Source: Nitrosomicrobium frigidum (SeqCode)
GTDB lineage: Archaea; Thermoproteota; Nitrososphaeria; Nitrososphaerales; Nitrososphaeraceae
Assembly: GCA_023251115.1 (NCBI GenBank)
Contig: JAHEZK010000002.1
Span: 1 to 64,000, forward strand
Reading direction: 5' to 3'
DNA: 64,000 bases
Positions 43,951-52,463 of the stretch are shown here, in pieces. The notes beneath the pieces were generated by a model. It searched no databases, was not told the origin of the DNA, and saw nothing but the letters and a program-made list of their open reading frames with translations. The translations under genes were made by a program, and so were the position numbers. Within the stretch, counting starts at the first letter, position 1. Each line of letters begins with the position of its first letter.

Positions 43951-44055
43951 TATTTTCTCAGAAGCCTATCACTTTTTTTGTTAATAAGCCCAAATGTAAC
44001 CATGTATAGCGGGTCAGCGGTTACAGAGCAACAACTCGAGATGAGAAATTTTTAT

Positions 44056-44316
44056 TTACTTTTTGCTTTTGTCAAACATCTGCAACAACTGCTTTACTGC
44101 ACCGTCCATGTCCTCTTCTTGAACTTCGGGCGACAAACCGTGCTTTAAGAGACTATTTATGGTATTAGAAATCTCCGAGCTTATTTCATCAAAGCTGTCA
44201 ACATCATTAAATCCCTGTTGATAGAGGCTATTTAGTTTCATAGCATACATTCTGGTCTGATCATTTATCGTAACTTTATACACATTGTCATTCACCTTAA
44301 TCTCTTCATTAGCCAT
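44056..44316 (-). CDS. Hypothetical protein (86 aa)
   Basis: ATG 44316 (MANEEIKVND) is preferred to the longer frame starting at 44328. Contains KVTINDQTRMYAMKLNSLYQQGF and an acidic C-terminal half, EVQEEDMDGAVKQLLQMFDKSKK; all-alpha, soluble. No family recognised. Lies between the CdvB-like gene and the ArsR-type regulator on the same strand, possibly related functionally but with no operon spacing. Confidence 0.6.
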   Translation of the reverse strand: MANEEIKVNDNVYKVTINDQTRMYAMKLNSLYQQGFNDVDSFDEISSEISNTINSLLKHGLSPEVQEEDMDGAVKQLLQMFDKSKK

Positions 44317-44416
44317 AATTGTTATCAAGAGAAATGACCATGAACCTCTAAGAAAAAGGTTTTGGTATTAGACACTTGCTTGAGGTTATCGGTAATTCCG
44401 AATGTACAAAATTTAC

Positions 44417-44734
44417 TTACTCTGAAATAATGGGCTTTAGTTTCTTGACCATTTTTTCTCCTTCAGATGTAAGCGAGTAATATCTTACAGCCATTGGTCT
44501 TGTTTTTGAAGAGGTCAATAAGCCAAATTCACTTGTCACCAAACCGGTTTTTTCTAATTTGGACAAGTGAAATGAGATAATCTTCCTGTCCACTTTTATC
44601 ACTTGTTCTAGATTGCTAGCATATGCCTTCTCAGATTCAAGTCGAACAAGAATTTTGAGTCTTACTGGATGTGTTGCTGCATAAATTATCTCATAGATAT
44701 CATTATTTTTCTCTTTGGCTCTTTTTTTGTCCAT
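44417..44734 (-). CDS. ArsR-family winged-helix regulator
   Basis: 105 aa from ATG 44734. The longer frame to 44803 is unlikely because a TATA box lies within it. Winged helix with HPVRLKILVRLESEKAYASNLEQ, then KIISFHLSKLEKTGLVTSEF and the wing YYSLTSEGEKMVKKL. No metal-binding cysteines of the ArsR/SmtB type are seen, so it is of the HTH_20/transcription-regulator sort. Target unknown. Confidence 0.85.
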   Translation of the reverse strand: MDKKRAKEKNNDIYEIIYAATHPVRLKILVRLESEKAYASNLEQVIKVDRKIISFHLSKLEKTGLVTSEFGLLTSSKTRPMAVRYYSLTSEGEKMVKKLKPIISE

Positions 44735-44754
44735 TACTATACAATTAATATCCG

Positions 44755-44764
44755 CATATATAAG
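44755..44764 (-). promoter_or_regulatory. TATA box of the ArsR-family gene
   Basis: CTTATATATG on the minus strand, centred about 26 nt upstream of ATG 44734. It supports this start and a leaderless transcript. Confidence 0.55.
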
Positions 44765-44958
44765 ATTTTTTTCTAATATACTGATATTGGTCATATTACA
44801 CAATATACTTTCTATACCATATTAATTACCTTTATGGGATAATACGTATCCGCAAATAAACCAGTAAATAAAAAATAAAATTTCACGATTGATACCAATA
44901 TAGAATACACATCGCTTCCAAAAAGTCAAATTCATATCGCATAATCATTACAGATATA

Positions 44959-45033
44959 AGGTCATGGTGGGATTTGGACCCACGGCCTAAGGTTTACAAA
45001 ACCTTCGCTCTAACCAGGCTGAGCTACATGACC
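44959..45033 (-). tRNA. tRNA-Thr (UGU)
   Basis: 75 nt. Acceptor GGTCATG/CATGACC with discriminator T. D-arm GCTC/GAGC with AGCCTGGTTA loop. Anticodon arm AAGGT-TTTGTAA-ACCTT, anticodon TGT. T-arm GTGGG/CCCAC with loop TCCAAAT, so position 55 is C instead of U. No intron and no encoded CCA. Confidence 0.96.
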
Positions 45034-45290
45034 GCGTGGCTGAATTAAATTTTTTTTATCACGTAATTAATACTTTGCAGGTAAATAGACACTTGGAACG
45101 CACAACAAAGACCCATAAGAAATTCTAAATAATTATTATTTTCTTATGGTTGAATCTCTACTCTCGCAAATCCTTTATTGTATGGAGATGCGTATCTCGC
45201 GAGGTCTTGGGACATTGTAATCCCCATTGCATAAATCAAAAATATATTTTGGATTCCTAAATTGTCCTATATCGTGCTAAAAGCTCGTTT

Positions 45291-46085
45291 TCATCTTGCC
45301 ACTAGGTTATGTAAATGTCCTGTGTGTGATGTCTGTCTATGCTCACATTCTGTTCCTTCGGGTGGATTTAATTCATCCGCGGATACACATGCAAAAAATA
45401 AATCACCTTTTTGGATGGGGCCGATTTCAGGCGTCTTATCAAATTCGAAGGGAATGATTATGGTGTTGTGCTCTGATTTTTTGAGCAACTCTCTTGCGTT
45501 TATTGTCTTTGACTCAAATTCTCCCTTAATCATCGTAACTACTTTAAGATCCTTTACGTCTTTTCTATCAGAAAGAGGTATCGAGACAGTAATAGTCGGA
45601 TTCATTATTTCTGGACCATCAACAGTTTGGAAGGACCCAGTCGACAAGGTCCGCCTTTCCCCAGAACCTATATTTGCGATATTTTTTCCATTTGTTTTTT
45701 CAATATTGCCCTCAACGCAGGAATAAGATTCCATCTGATTTGTGCCATTCAGGGCATACGCACATGCAAAATATTCGTCCCTATCCCCTACATTAACAAT
45801 GTCATTTTTTTCATTGAATTCAAATGAAACAGAAGTACTTTTAGAATTTAGATCATTGCCTGTCACATTTTTGACTTGGGTATCGCCGTTAGCAGACGCT
45901 ATAACCTTCAGTTTTTGAGGATTATCTAATTTTTTTAGATTTATTCTAACATCAATTGTAAATTTTCCGGCCGCTACCACTCTATGAGTGAATGATGCAA
46001 ATACAAAGAGTGATAGAATCAGAAAACCGGCCATCACTAATGGAAGTAAAAGCATTGGCTTGTTCTGGATTTGGAATTTATTCAT
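45291..46085 (-). CDS. Secreted AOA-specific beta-rich protein
   Basis: 264 aa. A signal segment near residues 11-38 (LLLPLVMAGFLILSLFVFAS). Two similar blocks follow: FTIDVRINLKKLDNPQKLKVIA, and later ITVSIPLSDRKDVKDLKVVTM, each followed by an EFACA/FFACVS stretch with Cys. It ends in an odd GTECEHRQTSHTGHLHNL, a His/Cys-rich tail that could bind metal. Two-domain surface protein; function unknown. Confidence 0.65.
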   Translation of the reverse strand: MNKFQIQNKPMLLLPLVMAGFLILSLFVFASFTHRVVAAGKFTIDVRINLKKLDNPQKLKVIASANGDTQVKNVTGNDLNSKSTSVSFEFNEKNDIVNVGDRDEYFACAYALNGTNQMESYSCVEGNIEKTNGKNIANIGSGERRTLSTGSFQTVDGPEIMNPTITVSIPLSDRKDVKDLKVVTMIKGEFESKTINARELLKKSEHNTIIIPFEFDKTPEIGPIQKGDLFFACVSADELNPPEGTECEHRQTSHTGHLHNLVAR

Positions 46086-46108
46086 TATTCTCTATTTTGA
46101 CAAAATTG

Positions 46109-46117
46109 TTTATATAA
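46109..46117 (-). promoter_or_regulatory. TATA box of the secreted protein at 45291-46085
   Basis: TTATATAAA on the minus strand centred 28 nt upstream of ATG 46085. Confidence 0.5.
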
Positions 46118-46331
46118 TGGTTTTTGCAGATGTGAGTTTTATTTGAATCATCTATGTAGAATGTACATACAAAATAAACGGATTCAGCTTAAGGGCGGTA
46201 ATGTCAAAAGCAAATATAATTCACAAATTGACATCATACAAATCTGCAATTAGACTTGTAGAATGTTGAAAGCTGGACAATTTTAAGAAATGTATTTCAA
46301 TGCTTAAAATAATAATATCTAGAAAAATACC

Positions 46332-46601
46332 ATGGCGAGATATCATGTTGTCGTTACAATAGAAAACAAAGAGCAAGTAGGGGATCCGGAGGGTGAGACA
46401 ATCAAAAAAGATCTAATTCTTAAAAGTGGATACTCAAACGTCGAGTCGGTCAGGTCTGCCAAATGCTATAACATTATCATTAACACAGAAACTGAAAATG
46501 ATGCTAAAAAAGAGGTAACAACACTCTGTGAAGAACTAAGAATCTATAATCCCATCGTCAGCAATTGCACAATAGGCCCTATAAGCAAATTAAGCAAGTA
46601 A
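46332..46601 (+). CDS. purS: Phosphoribosylformylglycinamidine synthase subunit PurS
   Basis: 89 aa. Small subunit that joins PurL and PurQ in FGAM synthase. The pattern YHVVVTIENKEQVGDPEGETIKKDL and VESVRSAKCYNIIINTE with a C-terminal NPIVSNCTIGPI matches PurS. ATG start behind a CTTAAAATAATA box about 27 nt upstream. PurL and PurQ are not in this window. Confidence 0.9.
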   Translation: MARYHVVVTIENKEQVGDPEGETIKKDLILKSGYSNVESVRSAKCYNIIINTETENDAKKEVTTLCEELRIYNPIVSNCTIGPISKLSK

Positions 46602-46645
46602 CTAAATTCCCGAAATTTCTCAATCTATGAAAAAGTCACAACATA

Positions 46646-48556
46646 CTACATTCTTTCCAGAGGCGTTATGCCAATTAATGAAAGATTAATTCTCATTATT
46701 TGACGTATTGCTTCAACCAGCGTGATTCTTGCTTTAGACGTATTCGGATTGCTTTCTTTCAATATTGGTAGTATTTCATAAAAAAGGTTGAACAAGGTTG
46801 CCAGCTCATACACGTACTGTGCAACGAGTTTTGGCTCCAGGTTTTTGGTCGTATTGTCGATAGTCATTTCAAATTTTGACAGATGTTTTAGTATCCGCTC
46901 TTCAATCTTTTCTGAAAGGTACTTTACATCACCATCAAATGTTTTTTCATTTGCTTTCTCTATTAATCGGCAACATCGCGCATATGCGTATTGCAAATAT
47001 GGCCCAGAATTTCCGTCTAGACTTAATGAATCATTTAAATCGAATTTTATCTCCTTTTCAAGGTCATTTTTAATTAGACTGTATCTCATCGCAGATATTG
47101 CTATTTCCTCGGAGGTTCTATCAAGATCGTTTCCGTTAATTTCCGGATTACGTTTCATAGTTTCATCCTTGGCTTTACCATACAAAGTATCAAGTACAAA
47201 GTCAGCATCAACATAAATCCCCTTTCTTCCAGACATTTGTGTTGATTTTTGATAGTCCGTATTAATCCCCAAACTAGTAGCGGTTCTACTTGAAAGAAGC
47301 ACAGGACCGTAGGACAAATGCAAGTACTTGTTAGGTTTTGATTCAAATTTACTCAATATTTCCTTAATTATTTTTTGTAACCTTGATTGACGGTTATCAA
47401 TTACGGTTACAGAATATTCGGCGGGGAAGAAAATTGGATGATCACCATTTTTTGATTCATCAGATGTAGTAATCCAGAGATCTGTGCTATCCCATTGTTT
47501 GATGAATACTCTATACTTAAATGGGTCTTCAATTGTTCCAACCTTTAGTAATGCATACGGGATGTCTTTTGCCATGTACGTTGCGGTTCCATCGCTCCTG
47601 ACAATGATTTTAGTTCCCTCTTCAATAGAATTAAAAACCCAACAGCCAATATTTTCACCTTCGCTCTCTTTGAGTATTATTTTTTCCTTTCTCATTTTTT
47701 CAAATGTTTTAGCCCATAAGTTGGATCTAATTATATGAGACTCAAAATTTAGCAGGTCATATCGAACCTTCATTCTCCAACATGTTCGCAACTGATCTTT
47801 AAGTACTTTTGATGTAATTTCAGATGCAAATGAAACTATTTCAGTATCTCCAGATTCTAATTTTCTTAATAACGATTTTCTTTTTTCAATTAGGGAAGGA
47901 TCCTTTTCATAAAGTTCGTTTACCTTTACATAAATCGCGTTACCACAATACTGATCAAACTTAGTTTTCTTGTCTGATGGTTCTACTGGAAACCTAAGAA
48001 ATAAAAATCCTACCAGAATATCGGCCACTTGTAAACCAGAATCATCCACATAATTTAGAACTGTTACATCATGATTTGTTTTTTTCAGTATCCTATACAA
48101 AGTATCCCCAATTACCACATTTCTCAGATGACCTACGTGTAATGCTTTATTTGGATTGACGCTTGTGTGTTCAATAATGACTTTAGTTCTTTTGCCTGTA
48201 TCCAAGTTGAGTTGGTTTTTCAAAATATCAGATATTATTTCTTTACCAATGAGACCAAAGTCTCCCTTGAAATTAATGTATCCACTCTCATGTGCAACGA
48301 CGGATAAAACGTATGATTGTGATTTTGTTACTAGAGTATCAAAATAATGATTACATTGTTCAGCCAATATTGAAGCTATTTCAGACGGCGATTTTTGTAA
48401 TCGCTTTGCGAGCAAGAATGCAACGTTGCAACTCAAATCACCAAAATTCTCTTTTGCCGGTTCACTGAGAGAATAACTCTCATTTTGAATATCTAGACGC
48501 TTTAGTCCAAATTTTATTGCCTCGTTAGCTTCGTTAATAAATTTCCTAAAGCTCAT
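46646..48556 (-). CDS. argS: Arginyl-tRNA synthetase
   Basis: 636 aa. HIGH motif in NPNKALHVGHLRN near residue 134, KMSK-like MSGRKGIYVDAD near residue 445, DALD-like RYSLIKNDLEKEIKF, and a C-terminal helical anticodon domain with LVEAIRQIM. The N-terminal additional domain is complete. TATA-like sequence upstream is not obvious; it follows the HAD phosphatase 3 bp apart, so the two are cotranscribed. Confidence 0.97.
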   Translation of the reverse strand: MSFRKFINEANEAIKFGLKRLDIQNESYSLSEPAKENFGDLSCNVAFLLAKRLQKSPSEIASILAEQCNHYFDTLVTKSQSYVLSVVAHESGYINFKGDFGLIGKEIISDILKNQLNLDTGKRTKVIIEHTSVNPNKALHVGHLRNVVIGDTLYRILKKTNHDVTVLNYVDDSGLQVADILVGFLFLRFPVEPSDKKTKFDQYCGNAIYVKVNELYEKDPSLIEKRKSLLRKLESGDTEIVSFASEITSKVLKDQLRTCWRMKVRYDLLNFESHIIRSNLWAKTFEKMRKEKIILKESEGENIGCWVFNSIEEGTKIIVRSDGTATYMAKDIPYALLKVGTIEDPFKYRVFIKQWDSTDLWITTSDESKNGDHPIFFPAEYSVTVIDNRQSRLQKIIKEILSKFESKPNKYLHLSYGPVLLSSRTATSLGINTDYQKSTQMSGRKGIYVDADFVLDTLYGKAKDETMKRNPEINGNDLDRTSEEIAISAMRYSLIKNDLEKEIKFDLNDSLSLDGNSGPYLQYAYARCCRLIEKANEKTFDGDVKYLSEKIEERILKHLSKFEMTIDNTTKNLEPKLVAQYVYELATLFNLFYEILPILKESNPNTSKARITLVEAIRQIMRINLSLIGITPLERM

Positions 48557-48559
48557 TTC

Positions 48560-49273
48560 TTATCTCAAATAATTTAAACTCACATGGTCTATGGCATCGC
48601 ACAATCCTATCCCCTCCTTGCCGTTTACAACGAGGTCTGCATGTTTCTTTACAGTATCATCTGAGTGGCCCAATGCAATACTCAATCCGCAAATACCAAA
48701 AACGGGAATGTCAGTTTCGCTATCACCAATCGCCACAACTTCTTTCGGTCCGATGTTCAGGAACTTTAGCGCAAGATCAAGTCCTTTTGCTTTATTGACA
48801 CCTAGTTCGTTGATATGAAATGCATATTTACTGTCTACTATATCCAAATCTAAATTTCTCTCTCTTAGTATTTTTTTACCCTCGTTAATGTCAAAAGTTC
48901 TTTGTAGGACAACTTCTGACAGCCTAGGAAATACGGGTTTGACATCGACATTTTCCATATGATCTTTTAATATTTCATATCCTTTCAAACACAATTCCTT
49001 ATTTCCCAGAATTGTATGATCTGAAGGCCCCTTGGAAACAACACCCCCGTTCTCTCCGATGGCGACCCGAGTAATCCCCAAAAACACTGACAATACATAT
49101 GCCTCTACAGAAGATCGGCCCGTAACAAAGAAAACTTTGTAACCTATTTTTTCAAGGAATCTCATTTTTGCGACTGCGGGTAAATATATCATTCCATTCC
49201 CGTTCTCTGTCAAAGTTCCATCAATATCTACTGCGAAGGCTTTGACTCTTAGATCTTTGCTAGACAAAGGCAT
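48560..49273 (-). CDS. Phosphoglycolate phosphatase (archaeal HAD family)
   Basis: 237 aa from ATG 49273; a frame starting at 49366 adds non-conserved residues. Cof-type HAD: AFAVDIDGTLTENGNG has the nucleophilic Asp, VFFVTGRSSVEAYVL the Ser/Thr motif, and AIGDSETDIPVF the acidic motif. Matches archaeal phosphoglycolate phosphatase (TA0175 type). It precedes argS with a 3-bp gap. Confidence 0.88.
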   Translation of the reverse strand: MPLSSKDLRVKAFAVDIDGTLTENGNGMIYLPAVAKMRFLEKIGYKVFFVTGRSSVEAYVLSVFLGITRVAIGENGGVVSKGPSDHTILGNKELCLKGYEILKDHMENVDVKPVFPRLSEVVLQRTFDINEGKKILRERNLDLDIVDSKYAFHINELGVNKAKGLDLALKFLNIGPKEVVAIGDSETDIPVFGICGLSIALGHSDDTVKKHADLVVNGKEGIGLCDAIDHVSLNYLR

Positions 49274-49398
49274 TTTACTGAATAATTCCTTTGAATTTCG
49301 CGTATCATTAACTTTTCTAAAGATGACATCGATGCATGATACCAAATGTCGACAAGCATCTGTCACCCGTGGATTGGTTTTGCGCTACACGTTTACGA

Positions 49399-49407
49399 TT
49401 AAATATT
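49399..49407 (+). promoter_or_regulatory. TATA box of tRNA-Arg
   Basis: TTAAATATT centred 25 nt before the 5' end of the tRNA at 49428. Confidence 0.55.
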
Positions 49408-49427
49408 TCACTAATTTAATACTCAAT

Positions 49428-49517
49428 GGGTCCGTGGCCCAGTCAGGACAGGGTGCTGATTTTTCAAGCATAAGCCTCCGAAGCCAGAGTTCGTGGGATC
49501 GAAGCCCATCGGACCCG
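49428..49517 (+). tRNA. tRNA-Arg (CCG) with 15-nt intron
   Basis: 90 nt. Acceptor GGGTCCG/CGGACCC, discriminator G. D-arm GCCC/GGGT. After removal of 15 nt (49459-49473) the anticodon stem reads CTGGC-CTCCGAA-GCCAG, anticodon CCG at 34-36. T-arm GTGGG/CCCAT with loop ATCGAAG, position 54 being A. The splice sites form a BHB: outer AGG/CCT, central GTGC/GCAT, bulges TGA and AAG. Intron lies at 29/30, in the anticodon stem. Confidence 0.9.
49459..49473 (+). other. Very short non-canonical intron in tRNA-Arg
   Basis: ATTTTTCAAGCATAA, 15 nt, between positions 29 and 30. The BHB is formed with exon flanks; the intron itself holds only a UU/AA inner pairing with a UUUC loop. Confidence 0.8.
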
Positions 49518-49563
49518 TATTCCTTGTAGTTCTCTAATTGGATTCAATGAGTGTGGTAAAATA

Positions 49564-49790
49564 TTGGCAATACTATCTGCTTTAACCATAATAGGAATGG
49601 TGACATCAATAAGCAGTCAGCAAGTATATGCACCTCGTAAAGTGGATCCTGTGCACAATTCAAAAAACTGACAGATGAATTTGAGAAGGCTGTAGAGGAC
49701 GCAGCAACTCTTGGCAGTCCAGAGGAAATAACTGGTCTATTAGATCAGTATGTAACTGACGTCAAAGCATTAGACTTTTCTACACCCTAA
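49564..49790 (+). pseudogene. Frameshifted small exported-protein gene
   Basis: From TTG 49564, a signal-peptide-like segment (ALTIIGMVTSISSQQVYA) is followed by APRKVDP and a stop in frame. From 49653 in another frame a good protein tail runs to 49790: AQFKKLTDEFEKAVEDAATL, then GSPEEITGLLDQYVTDVKAL. A single missing base near 49652 would join them (..VDPCAQFKKL..). Either a degraded gene or a sequence error. The tail resembles small AOA secreted helical proteins. Confidence 0.6.
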
Positions 49791-49946
49791 ATTTTCTTTT
49801 TTTGTTTTATTAGACCACTAAATTACCACCCTTGTTTAAGACCCCGATAATTTACCAGAACTCTTTCTTGTAATATTGAATACACATCAGAGTTCAAGCA
49901 TCATTGACAGTAACTTATCGGTTCTTCGTTTGGGCATCTAGTATTC

Positions 49947-50204
49947 TTATTTCTTTCTTCTTTCCAATTTGTCCCATTTGTCAAAACACTTATCACAATA
50001 CTTCTGAATTAGTTGTGCACCATCCATATCATATCTCACTATCTTTGTCGGTATATCTTCGCAATCCATACATACGCCGCCAGCATATTTTTTAATCGCG
50101 TCATATCTTAAATCTGCAGTAGTCTTAAAGGACTTTAATTTTGACTCTAATTCCTTAAGTTTTTCGCTGTCTATTTTGATTGATTCAACTATTGGTTTTT
50201 TCAC
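49947..50204 (-). CDS. Small zinc-binding protein (85 aa)
   Basis: 85 aa. A charged helical N-terminus (SEKLKELESKLKSFKTTADL), then CMDC near residue 45 and CDKC near residue 70, ending with a basic DKLERRKK. The two CxxC pairs make a plausible zinc site. Family unknown. It lies in an accessory region between the frameshifted gene and the MEDS-receiver gene. Confidence 0.65.
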   Translation of the reverse strand: MKKPIVESIKIDSEKLKELESKLKSFKTTADLRYDAIKKYAGGVCMDCEDIPTKIVRYDMDGAQLIQKYCDKCFDKWDKLERRKK

Positions 50205-50489
50205 TAGGAACCATCCAACCCTGATCGAAATTTACTTATGTACATTATACTAGTATTGAGTAATTCTTGTTTATGAAGATACTCATTACAATAAAGGGAA
50301 AGCAATTTATGTAGTCCTAGTAACTCACGAAATTCTTTGACAGTAACCTATTGGTTCGTCCTCATGTCGTAAATCTAAAATTCTTAATGATAATTAATCA
50401 TTTAAATTAAGAACAAACAATAAAAGCCATTTAATAGAACTGAAATGCTAATAAGGTATAAAGAAAATTGGTATTAGACAGGTTTTTGC

Positions 50490-51479
50490 ATGTATAACCG
50501 CGGGCTGTTCGAGATCTGTGATGGTAATCACATTATGCTTGTTTATGAGGGCAATGAGGCGAGACTTGATGCAGCGGCACATTTTATAAATGAGGGTCTT
50601 GTGAACAATCAACTTTGCATTTACGCATCTGTTCATGCTTTCGATAACGAAAACAACCTGAGTATGTCAAATCTAAAAACCAAAATAAGAGATTATGACA
50701 CAAATCTCAAAGAAGGTAATTTACTTTTTATTGACTTTAAGCCATATTACGAGTCCGCCGCCGATGCAAAACTTGGACCGTTTAAATTTTTAAAACAAAA
50801 GATTGAGACAATGCTGCGTAACCGTGTTTCAGATAGTAAACAAGCGAAGATATTAGTATTTGCAGATGCGGCGTGTACTCTTACTGAGGGTAAAGAGTTC
50901 GAAGAATCAACAGCGCTCGAAACATGGTGGCAGCATGCTCACGACGATTGGACAAGTAACAATCTAAAAATAACTGTAATATGCCCACATCCTGCACACA
51001 TTCTGAGAAAAGAACTTGCGGTAAAATGGCAGATCGCAGACGTTCATGATATCATGGTTTTCTTAAACTCTCACTTATTATCAAATACCCAGTCAGATAT
51101 AGGAAACAGAAATAATCTACGGATCCTAGTGGTAGACGCTGAGCCTGACATTATGACACTTTATTCTGATTTTCTATGTACAATGGGTCATGATGTATCG
51201 GTTATGACTGATGGTAACAAATGCCTCTCTTTATTTAAGAAAAGGGATTTTGATCTAGTTATTCTGGATACACACATTAAGGGAGATCATACATCAAGTG
51301 ATATTGCAAAAGAGATACTCCGTGTTGAGCCACATCAAAGAATCCTTATGACAAGCACATATTCACCAAATCAAATGACCATTTTAATTGCCAAAGCAGG
51401 ATTGGATAAACATCATCTACTTCAGAAACCGTTTCATTTATCCGAGTTGCTCAAAACTATAACTGAAATAGCAAATTAA
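50490..51479 (+). CDS. MEDS-domain sensor fused to a response-regulator receiver
   Basis: 329 aa. Residues 1-195 are a MEDS domain (HIMLVYEGNEARLDAAAHFI, then NNQLCIYASV, and a KILVFADAACTL segment), named for the methanogen/methylotroph DcmR sensors and likely binding a small organic ligand. Residues 211-329 are a receiver domain: LRILVVDAEPD, phospho-acceptor Asp in LVILDTHI, the Thr/Ser in MTSTYS and Lys in LLQKPF. No HTH output domain. It may signal through protein contacts. No kinase is adjacent. Confidence 0.88.
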   Translation: MYNRGLFEICDGNHIMLVYEGNEARLDAAAHFINEGLVNNQLCIYASVHAFDNENNLSMSNLKTKIRDYDTNLKEGNLLFIDFKPYYESAADAKLGPFKFLKQKIETMLRNRVSDSKQAKILVFADAACTLTEGKEFEESTALETWWQHAHDDWTSNNLKITVICPHPAHILRKELAVKWQIADVHDIMVFLNSHLLSNTQSDIGNRNNLRILVVDAEPDIMTLYSDFLCTMGHDVSVMTDGNKCLSLFKKRDFDLVILDTHIKGDHTSSDIAKEILRVEPHQRILMTSTYSPNQMTILIAKAGLDKHHLLQKPFHLSELLKTITEIAN

Positions 51480-51536
51480 CAAAATCTCTGCACAATGAAA
51501 ATACCTTGACAGTAATGTTTGGATTTTTGTTTCTAA

Positions 51537-51736
51537 TATTGGTACTACTTTGCCGCAGGAACCGGCGGATCAGAGTTTTATAATTTTACAGGCCCAACAC
51601 ACCCTATGCAGTAAAACAGTTTCTAAGGCATGGTTACCTGAATGTTGAATCCACAGATAAAAAATTGCGGATTACATTTTATTACAACAGTGGATTCGTC
51701 AGCGACCATATGAGCGTTTCAAAGAGTGCTAAGTAA
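51537..51736 (+). pseudogene. Relic of a secreted metallophosphoesterase-like gene
   Basis: No complete ORF, but two overlapping reading frames carry a recognisable C-terminal piece: YYFAAGTGGSEFYNFTGPTH up to an early stop, then YAVKQFLRHGYLNVESTDKK and LRITFYYNSGFVSDHMSVSK ending at 51736. The joined text resembles the end of a calcineurin-type (purple acid phosphatase-like) phosphoesterase. No start or catalytic Asp/His block remains, so this is a decayed fragment with a frameshift at about 51600. Confidence 0.5.
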
Positions 51737-51850
51737 TATGCCATCACGACACTGATAGCGTAAGCTCTTTGGTCACTCTATGTTTTTAGAGCTCTATTAA
51801 TCCCATGTCAAAAACTAAAAAGGAGTCAGTTTCACTAGATTACATACTCT

Positions 51851-52312
51851 TTGAAAAAATCTAAAAAGACGCATGTTGGCAATAAGAAACAGAAAGTAAA
51901 CAAGATAAGCATGTCACTACCACCGATGCTTTTGGTTGAATTTGAAAAATCAATGCAGAATGCTGGCTATACAGATAGGTCAAAGGCGATTCAAGCTGCA
52001 CTTCATTCATTTGTGGATGATTACTATTGGAAGGGAAATGATGATAATGGCGACAGTAGCACAAACGGTGCAGGGGTAATAATACTATTATATGATAATC
52101 GCATATACAGTCACGATAAAAAATCAGTTCATGTCCAGCACTCATACAGCGATATAATTAGTGCAGCCACCCATGTGCATCTAGAACATGATATTTGTTT
52201 GGAAAGCATTTTGGTAAGAGGTCAAAGAAAGAAAATAAAGGAACTTGCAATGAAATTGTCTCAGAATAGGGGAATAAAAAGTGTTAAAGTTCATTTCATG
52301 TCCATAGTTTGA
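51851..52312 (+). CDS. nikR: Nickel-responsive regulator NikR
   Basis: 153 aa, TTG start. Ribbon-helix-helix DNA-binding domain at about residues 18-60 (KISMSLPPMLLVEFEKSM, TDRSKAIQAALHSFV). The C-terminal ACT-like domain has the nickel ligands in order: His in VQHSYSD, then HVHLEHDIC with the His, His and Cys matching E. coli H87, H89 and C95. A nickel-bound repressor. It precedes the NiCoT permease gene, its likely target, by 152 bp. Confidence 0.93.
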   Translation: MKKSKKTHVGNKKQKVNKISMSLPPMLLVEFEKSMQNAGYTDRSKAIQAALHSFVDDYYWKGNDDNGDSSTNGAGVIILLYDNRIYSHDKKSVHVQHSYSDIISAATHVHLEHDICLESILVRGQRKKIKELAMKLSQNRGIKSVKVHFMSIV

Positions 52313-52395
52313 TATAGAAAATTTTATTTGGAGGTTGCACAATTTTATGTAACCGTATAATTTCATAGATGACTAAGTCTACATCTATTGACATA

Positions 52396-52405
52396 ACTAT
52401 ATTTA
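52396..52405 (+). promoter_or_regulatory. TATA-like promoter of the NiCoT gene
   Basis: ACTATATTTA, about 27-30 nt upstream of an inverted repeat that would overlap the transcription start. Confidence 0.4.
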
Positions 52406-52429
52406 ATATTTCAAGACTTCCTGTGTCAA

Positions 52430-52444
52430 AGTATAAGTAATACT
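52430..52444 (+). promoter_or_regulatory. Candidate NikR operator, inverted repeat
   Basis: AGTAT-AAGTA-ATACT, a perfect 5-bp inverted repeat with a 5-bp centre, 20 bp before the NiCoT ATG and just downstream of the TATA-like box. The position is right for a repressor site. NikR sites elsewhere use a GTATGA half-site with wider spacing, so this is only a candidate. Confidence 0.35.
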
Positions 52445-52463
52445 AATTAGCAAAAAAGTATGA

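Noticed and set aside
44735-44803. Longer N-terminus of the ArsR-type regulator
   Set aside because: A TATA box falls within it at the right distance from ATG 44734.
45262-45726. 154-codon + frame opposite the secreted protein at 45291-46085
   Set aside because: The minus-strand gene has a signal peptide and a well-placed TATA box; the + frame has neither.
46788-47216. 142-codon + frame inside argS
   Set aside because: Antisense shadow of ArgRS.
49274-49366. Longer N-terminus of the HAD phosphatase
   Set aside because: The added residues are not conserved; ATG 49273 places the Asp motif at its usual distance.
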